From an uncultured Lachnospiraceae bacterium (GTDB lineage Bacteria > Bacillota > Clostridia > Lachnospirales > Lachnospiraceae): DNA of 8,954 bases. The notes beneath the pieces are model-generated. The model searched no databases. It was not told where the DNA came from and worked only from the letters and a program-made list of their open reading frames with translations. Shown piece after piece: positions 5,150 through 8,954 of this stretch (the first letter of the stretch is position 1; each line of letters begins with the position of its first letter). The stretch spans positions 1 through 8,954 of the forward strand of contig CAUCWU010000077.1 in the NCBI GenBank assembly GCA_958446555.1. Direction: 5' to 3'. The translations under genes and the position numbers were made by a program.

Positions 5150-5857
5150 TTATAAGGCAAGAAGCTTCTGAATCAGTGCATGAACCAGACGGGCAGAATG
5201 ATTGGATGCCATCTTTGAAAACTGTGTATAATCCATTGTAGCACTTCCGTCTGCCTTGTCGGAGATGGAACGAATGATCAAAAATGGAACTTCATTTAAA
5301 GAAGCGACATGGGCAACTGCACCGCCCTCCATCTCAGCACACAGGCCATGGAAAGTTTCGATCAGCCAATTTTTCTTCTCCTGTGCGGAAATGAACTGAT
5401 CTCCAGTCAGAATCAGACCCTCGTATACAGTGACTTCTGGATTTGCTTCGTGGCTGCAGGAAACAGCTAAGTCGTGAAGCTCTTTGTCACAGGTAAAGAT
5501 TTTTCCGGTTCCTGGAACGGCACCTGGCTCATAGCCAAGCATTGTGACATCAAGATCGTGCTGAACCAGCTCAGTGGAGACTACGATATCACCGATGTTG
5601 ATGCGGGCGTCTAAGGAGCCAGCAGAGCCAGTGTTTATAATCAGCTTCACATCAAACAGATCGATTAACATCTGTGTGCAAGCAGCAGCATTTACCTTTC
5701 CGATTCCGGCCTTTACAATTACGACTGGATAGGAATCAATTGTGCCGCAGAAAAAAGACAGTCCGGCTTTTTTGACGGTCTTTTCAAGCAAAAGGCGATC
5801 AAGTAACAGATCGATTTCCTGCTGCTCGGCACCGATAATACCAAGTGTTTTCTTCAT
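5150..5857 (-). CDS. mtnN: 5'-methylthioadenosine/S-adenosylhomocysteine nucleosidase
   Basis: A 235-residue enzyme of normal family length. It hydrolyses methylthioadenosine and S-adenosylhomocysteine to adenine and the methylthioribose or ribosylhomocysteine product, recycling methionine and relieving product inhibition of methyltransferases. Key residues are in place by alignment with E. coli MtnN: E14 in GIIGAEQQEI (E. coli E12), M176 and E177 in AEMEGGAVAHV (binding the ribose hydroxyls) and the catalytic D200 in RSISDKAD (E. coli D197). The glycine-rich IINTGSAGSLD loop is also present. It heads the leftward operon mtnN-trxA-(queT). The purine-rich GAAAGGTGG lies about 14 bases before the ATG, an unusually wide spacing, but no other in-frame start fits. 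A near-consensus promoter lies at 5923-5951. Confidence 0.96.
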   Translation of the reverse strand: MKKTLGIIGAEQQEIDLLLDRLLLEKTVKKAGLSFFCGTIDSYPVVIVKAGIGKVNAAACTQMLIDLFDVKLIINTGSAGSLDARINIGDIVVSTELVQHDLDVTMLGYEPGAVPGTGKIFTCDKELHDLAVSCSHEANPEVTVYEGLILTGDQFISAQEKKNWLIETFHGLCAEMEGGAVAHVASLNEVPFLIIRSISDKADGSATMDYTQFSKMASNHSARLVHALIQKLLAL

Positions 5858-5922
5858 AAAACTATCTTAAAACCACCTTTCTTGTGTTGACGGGGTTGGA
5901 TTTTGCACCCCCGGTAAGATAC

Positions 5923-5951
5923 AGTATATCAGTACGAAACGAAGATTGCAA
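5923..5951 (-). promoter_or_regulatory. Sigma-A promoter of mtnN
   Basis: On the minus strand TTGCAA (5951-5946), a 17-base spacer and TATACT (5928-5923). Transcription should start near 5916, giving a leader of about 59 bases. The leader can fold a small hairpin, GGGGT paired with ACCCC around a 10-base loop, ahead of the ribosome-binding site. Confidence 0.72.
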
Positions 5952-5986
5952 GAGATGCAACCCAGAAATGTGTGGATATCGGAAGG

Positions 5987-6011
5987 TTGATAAAAAATAT
6001 TGATTTATCAA
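5987..6011. repeat. 8-bp inverted repeat upstream of the broken membrane gene
   Basis: TTGATAAA (5987-5994) and TTTATCAA (6004-6011) are perfect inverted copies nine bases apart. The repeat lies between the divergent mtnN promoter and the broken rightward gene, and overlaps the possible -35 box at 6000-6005. It could be an operator. Confidence 0.35.
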
Positions 6012-6027
6012 AGATACTCGATAAAAT
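6000..6027 (+). promoter_or_regulatory. Possible promoter for the broken membrane gene
   Basis: TTGATT (6000-6005), 16 bases, then TAAAAT (6022-6027). It is followed at about 6066-6074 by AGGAGGTGA and a TTG start at 6081. The match is moderate, but the order of promoter, ribosome-binding site and start is correct. Confidence 0.35.
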
Positions 6028-6080
6028 CGTGTAACCAATTTGGAGAATGTCGGACATAAGTGATGAGGAGGTGAGAAACT

Positions 6081-6910
6081 TTGAAAGAAAGTTACCACAA
6101 GCTTTCTACATTGCTCGCTTTAATTGCGACAATCTTGATTTGTAGTTTCAGAAGATGCCATTTCTACTATATTTAATGTTGTCGGTAATGATGTCGTTTA
6201 TCAGTGTATGGTATGCGGTGACAGCACCTGCTATGTATTGTACAGCAATTATGTCAGCAATTTGTATGGAACTAATCAGTATCAACTTGATTGTCAGAGG
6301 TGTGGAAGATGCAAGGCAGGGAAGAACAGATTGGATCATACTTGCAAAGTTAATAGGTGGATCATTTTCTTCAGCGCTAGCATTTGGCTGTCGACCGACG
6401 ATTGCATTAGCAGGATTGATTCAGATTCCAATGCTGTGCCGATATAGGACGATTGCAAAATCAAGGAAAATGAGAGTGAAAAGCCTCCTTGCGATAGGGA
6501 TTCCCTATTTGTTGATCGCAGCATTTTTGATGTGGTACAATTATGCAAGATTTGGCAATGTATTTGAGTTTGGTCAGTCATATCAGCTGACTGTAGCAGA
6601 TCAACATAGCTATAGTTTCTTTAAGGAATTTCGTCTAGGAAAGATTTTAAATGGGCTAGTGTACCAGTTTGCCTCGTGGATTCCGATAGGAGAGATATTT
6701 CCCTATGTGAGCTATATGGGAATTGCCTGCTTTATCGCAATAGGATTTCGGTGTGAGACAAGAAAACAATCATTTTTTATTACAGCCTTGGTGTTTGTGT
6801 CACTAATTAATTTTTTTCTACTGATAATCGTTCCCTATGACGGAAATACCACAGCATATGATCCACAACTATTGATAAAGATAGAAAAATTTGTATTTTG
6901 GTGGAAGTAA
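6081..6910 (+). pseudogene. Broken multi-spanning membrane protein gene (glycosyltransferase-like)
   Basis: A strong AGGAGGTGA precedes TTG 6081, which reads (M)KESYHKLSTLLALIATILI, the start of a membrane protein. The frame ends at TAA 6174-6176. The -1 frame is open from 6146 and runs to TAA at 6908-6910. It encodes about 250 residues with several membrane helices and the segments GSFSSALAFGCRPTIALAGL, LLIAAFLMWYNYARFGNVFE and FGQSYQLTVAD. The combination CRP...WYNYARFG..FEFG.SYQLT resembles large Firmicutes membrane proteins of the GT39-like type, which are roughly 450-560 residues. Here much of the N-terminal half and the C-terminus seem to be missing, and the tail after VPYDGNTTAYDP does not look natural. 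A frameshift near 6141-6150, or a larger deletion, joins the parts. An ATG at 6155 could start the second part but has no ribosome-binding site. Probably non-functional. Confidence 0.6.
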
Positions 6911-7008
6911 GTGACTCGGTAATTGAATGGTCGAGATAAGCGTCGGTGTGCTAAATTTGAATTAACATGGAAATAAGCGCCTGTGTGGAATGGATAGGAG
7001 GTGAAAAA

Positions 7009-7560
7009 ATGGAAGACACAAAAATCATACAGCTGTATTGGAATAGGGAAGAGGAGGCTATCACGCAGACAAAGGATAAATACGGAAAAACAATGGAGAA
7101 GCTGGCCTATCGACTGTTGTGTGATAGGCAGGATACAGAGGAATGCTGCAGCGATACCTACTGGGAACTTTGGAATGAGATTCCACCGAATCGTCCAACA
7201 CGCTTCAAGGCATTCATCATGCGAATTTGTCGCTGCAATGCGATTAACCGACTAGAAAAGAAAGAAGCAAAGAAGCGAAAATGCGTGATGGTTGAGTTGA
7301 CAAAAGAATTGGAGGAGACCATACCAGATAAGAAAATCAGTGAAGAAATTTCTCAACAAGAATTAGAGCGTTGCTTGACAGAATTTCTAAAGGGACTTCC
7401 TTCTAATAAGCGAATCCTATTTCTTCGGCGGTATTGGTACGGTGATTCGATACGAGAACTTTCAGAGGCTTTTTCGATGTCGCAAAGTAGTGCAAAAGTA
7501 TCGCTTTTTCGGATGAGAGAACAATTAAAAGCAGATTTGGTTCGTCAGGGGTTAATTTGA
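7009..7560 (+). CDS. Sigma-70 family (ECF-like) RNA polymerase sigma factor
   Basis: A 183-residue protein. Region 2 covers about residues 20-80 (KYGKTMEKLAYRLL, then DTEECCSDTYWELWNEIPP, then FKAFIMRICRCNAINRLEKK). Region 4 covers about 128-176 (FLKGLPSNKRILFLRRYWYG, then SIRELSEAFSMSQSSAKVSL, a helix-turn-helix). A charged linker of about 45 residues joins them. No regions 1.1 or 3 are seen, as in ECF sigma factors. I chose ATG 7009 because GGAGGTGA ends five bases before it; the in-frame ATG at 6967 has no such site. It would direct RNA polymerase to a small set of promoters when released from its partner, encoded 24 bases downstream. Its own promoter is not evident; the gene lies about 100 bases after the broken membrane gene. 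Target genes cannot be inferred from the window. Confidence 0.88.
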   Translation: MEDTKIIQLYWNREEEAITQTKDKYGKTMEKLAYRLLCDRQDTEECCSDTYWELWNEIPPNRPTRFKAFIMRICRCNAINRLEKKEAKKRKCVMVELTKELEETIPDKKISEEISQQELERCLTEFLKGLPSNKRILFLRRYWYGDSIRELSEAFSMSQSSAKVSLFRMREQLKADLVRQGLI

Positions 7561-7584
7561 CTACGAGTCAGAAAGGAGTGCAGA

Positions 7585-8334
7585 ATGGAAATTCATAGCA
7601 TTTTAAAATCATTAAACGATATTGATGAAGAAATGATTGCAGAGGCAGATCGCTTCATAAATGAAAAACGATTGCATCAAAAAGGAAGACGACAATATTT
7701 TTTAACAGGAATCACAGCAGTTGCAGCTACGCTCCTTGCCGTAATAGGAATCGTTTTCTTTTCATTAAAACCAGCGAATAGTCCAATGAAAGATCCAGAC
7801 AAGACTATAGTAGCTACGACGAAGGAAAATAGAGAAGAAGCTACAACATCGGCTGAGACAGATGTACAGGAGAAAATAGATTCGCTTACAATCGCAGTAG
7901 CAGTTGTCGACTATCCGCAGTCCATGCTTGACTATATTGATTCTGTGTCAGATGAATGGCTAGAGCAGTTTTTAGTTCAAGCGCAGACAGATGCCCCTGA
8001 ATTTATTGTAATGGAGCCATTCCAGACTTGGAATCAAACGCCAATAGAAGAAAAGTGCTCAGATGGCTATCTACTTCCTGTCATTTGCGATAATCGAGTA
8101 ATCTGCACAGTGGCACTCTATCAATTAGACGATGCTTGGCACTACTCCCTCTCAGATGATCTGTGTGAAGAACTTACGGGTTTAATAGGTGGAACGAAAC
8201 AGGCAAGAATCATCTATCACTTTGATGAATCTGGCAACTACGTGCAGACAACACTATCGTATGAAGAAACTACGAAACCGAACATCGGTGAACTCATGAT
8301 CATTACGAATAAAGATGAACTGATGACTCAATAA
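7585..8334 (+). CDS. Membrane-anchored probable anti-sigma factor
   Basis: A 249-residue protein with a short cytoplasmic N-terminus (MEIHSILKSLNDIDEEMIAE, then a basic stretch to about 37). One membrane helix spans about residues 38-59 (YFLTGITAVAATLLAVIGIV). A Thr/Glu/Lys-rich linker follows (about 62-95). An extracellular domain runs from about 97 to the end and includes SLTIAVAVVDYPQSMLDYID, a WNQTP...YLLPVI core and ALYQLDDAWHYSLSDDL. The ILKSLNDIDEEMI.EA motif is often seen in partners of this kind of sigma factor in Lachnospiraceae (from recall). Reading it as the anti-sigma is inference from position, coupling and topology: AAAGGAG sits six bases before the ATG, and the gap from the sigma gene is 24 bases. 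There is no zinc-binding HxxxCxxC motif, so it is not a ZAS-type anti-sigma. The outer domain would sense a signal that I cannot name. Its stop codon lies exactly at the point where a truncated CarD begins. Confidence 0.7.
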   Translation: MEIHSILKSLNDIDEEMIAEADRFINEKRLHQKGRRQYFLTGITAVAATLLAVIGIVFFSLKPANSPMKDPDKTIVATTKENREEATTSAETDVQEKIDSLTIAVAVVDYPQSMLDYIDSVSDEWLEQFLVQAQTDAPEFIVMEPFQTWNQTPIEEKCSDGYLLPVICDNRVICTVALYQLDDAWHYSLSDDLCEELTGLIGGTKQARIIYHFDESGNYVQTTLSYEETTKPNIGELMIITNKDELMTQ

Positions 8335-8705
8335 ATGGAAAGATCTATGTACCGGTCGAGAACGCACAGGATATGATGCGCCCAGCGATGTCTTCGGTAG
8401 AGGCAAACGAGTTAATCATGCAGATTCCGAAAATTAAAGAAAGCTGGATTGTAAGTGAGAGAGAACGCCAAAATCATTATAAGCAGGCATTGCAAAGCAA
8501 TGATCCAAAGCAGTTAATTGGAATCATCAAACTAATTTATCAGAGAAGAAAAGCACGTCAGGCGCAGGGAAAGAAGACCACAGCGGTAGACGAGCAGTAT
8601 TTCAATTTGGCAGAATCTCGCTTGTACTCAGAGCTAGAGCATGCGTTAGGAAAGAGCAGAACTGATGTAGAATCGATGATCAAAAAAATTTGCGAAAAAG
8701 AATAA
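8334..8705 (+). pseudogene. CarD-family transcription regulator lacking its N-terminal domain
   Basis: The frame shows NGKIYVPVENAQDMMRPAMS at 8334-8393, then VEANELIMQIPKIKESWIVS. It continues through the helical region RERQNHYKQALQSNDPKQLI, GIIKLIYQRRKARQAQGKK and TAVDEQYFNLAESRLYSELE to the TAA at 8703-8705. This is the end of the N-terminal module and the whole C-terminal DNA-binding helical domain of CarD/CdnL proteins. Full-length proteins have about 160-170 residues. The first roughly 40, the Tudor-like domain that binds the RNA polymerase beta subunit, are missing. Upstream the frame continues only to a stop at 8316-8318, inside the anti-sigma gene and without family similarity. In-frame ATGs at 8373 and 8376 lack a good Shine-Dalgarno. 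It is either a pseudogene cut by a rearrangement or a stand-alone DNA-binding domain of 110 residues, possibly translated by coupling to the preceding stop. The preserved open frame leaves the second option alive. Confidence 0.7.
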
Positions 8706-8719
8706 AGCTTTAAATTTTT

Positions 8720-8748
8720 TGCCGCCTCGAGTAATGCTCGAGGCGGCA
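8720..8748. terminator. Perfect 12-bp hairpin between carD remnant and EAL gene; likely transcription end
   Basis: TGCCGCCTCGAG (8720-8731) pairs perfectly with CTCGAGGCGGCA (8737-8748) around TAATG. It lies between two convergent genes, the usual place for a shared terminator. But a T-run (8715-8720) precedes the stem on the plus strand and none follows on either strand. It may act as a blocking or stability hairpin instead of a classic terminator. Confidence 0.5.
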
Positions 8749-8755
8749 TCGTAAA

Positions 8756-8954
8756 TTACCGGGTTGCACGGGTCACATTTTCTTCTGGTAAACAAAATTC
8801 TTCAGCTGGCAGTGGCTTCCCATAGAGATACCCCTGCGCATAAAAGCATCCCATCGACACAAGTAATTGCTCATCATCATGCGTTTCCACGCCTTCCGCA
8901 ATAATTGAAAGTCCAAGTGTTTTCGAGAGATTCACAATAAAGCGCACAATCTCA
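8756..8954 (-). CDS. EAL-domain cyclic-di-GMP phosphodiesterase, C-terminal end (5' end outside window)
   Basis: The minus-strand frame is open to the right edge and ends at TAA (8758-8756). It reads EIVRFIVNLSKTLGLSIIAE, then GVETHDDEQLLVSMGCFYAQ, then GYLYGKPLPAEEF and a short tail. IIAEGVET and AQGYLYGKP are the two C-terminal signatures of the EAL domain. The first carries a conserved glutamate needed for activity, and the second marks the end of the barrel. The catalytic EAL/ELL motif and any GGDEF, PAS or membrane part lie outside the window, so it cannot be said whether the enzyme is active. Active members hydrolyse cyclic-di-GMP to pGpG. It is convergent with the carD remnant and not part of its operon. 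Confidence 0.9.
   Translation of the reverse strand, partial: EIVRFIVNLSKTLGLSIIAEGVETHDDEQLLVSMGCFYAQGYLYGKPLPAEEFCLPEENVTRATR

Noticed and set aside
5862..6098. Minus-strand frame of 78 residues upstream of mtnN
   Set aside because: It covers the mtnN promoter, leader and an inverted repeat, and shows no family resemblance.
6967..7008. Upstream ATG at 6967 as start of the sigma factor
   Set aside because: The extra 14 residues (MEISACVEWIGGEK) come from translating the Shine-Dalgarno region; ATG 7009 has GGAGGTGA at ideal distance.
8335..8376. ATG at 8335 directly after the anti-sigma stop as start of the CarD fragment
   Set aside because: It is in another frame from the CarD sequence and ends after 13 codons.
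1..8954. CRISPR arrays, tRNA or rRNA genes, transposase or integrase genes
   Set aside because: No regularly spaced direct repeats, cloverleaf sequences, rRNA-like sequence, or mobile-element enzyme motifs were seen on either strand.

Overview
The window looks like a piece of chromosome from a low-to-moderate GC Firmicute, most likely a gut Lachnospiraceae (Roseburia/Agathobacter-like). The evidence is purine-rich Shine-Dalgarno sites (AAAGGAG, GGAGGTGA), sigma-A type promoters, A/U-flanked hairpin terminators, a CarD-type C-terminal domain, and an ECF-like sigma factor paired with a membrane-anchored partner whose N-terminus (ILKSLNDIDEEMIAEA) is of a kind common in that family. The genus is an inference.

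Layout from left to right. (1) 1-506: the 3' end of an O-acetylhomoserine sulfhydrylase gene (metY type) and its strong terminator. (2) 507-679: a non-coding stretch holding two adjacent hairpins. (3) 680-1672, minus strand: an uncharacterised two-helix membrane protein with a clear promoter at 1766-1794. (4) About 1673-2497: a gene-poor stretch with one plausible small membrane protein, an inverted repeat, and the decayed 3' end of an AAA-ATPase-like/PD-(D/E)XK family gene. (5) 2498-4125: a two-gene operon, a SAM-dependent methyltransferase overlapping hslO (Hsp33). It is driven by a near-consensus promoter whose -10 box lies inside a perfect palindrome. A terminator usable from both sides separates it from the next block. 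(6) 4196-5857, minus strand: mtnN (MTA/SAH nucleosidase), trxA (thioredoxin) and queT (queuosine-precursor ECF transporter component), with a promoter ahead of mtnN and two hairpins between trxA and queT. (7) 6081-6910: a broken multi-spanning membrane protein gene of glycosyltransferase-like type. (8) 7009-8334: a sigma-70 family (ECF-like) sigma factor and its probable membrane-anchored anti-sigma partner. (9) About 8334-8705: a CarD-family gene without its N-terminal RNA-polymerase-binding domain, directly abutting the anti-sigma gene. (10) 8756-8954, minus strand: the C-terminal end of an EAL-domain protein, cut by the window edge.

The left and middle parts are ordinary housekeeping genes with a loose sulfur, SAM and thiol theme: MetY makes homocysteine, the methyltransferase should release S-adenosylhomocysteine, MtnN cleaves it, and Hsp33 and thioredoxin respond to disulfide stress. 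They are not one operon, so I treat this as context and not as a system. The right part (about 6000-8705) looks rearranged: a broken membrane gene, a regulatory pair, and a CarD missing its front end where the pair's last gene stops. I did not find a convincing new defence or mobile system. The best leads are the CarD/anti-sigma junction, the palindrome over the methyltransferase-hslO promoter, the paired hairpins at 547-619, and the unknown membrane protein.
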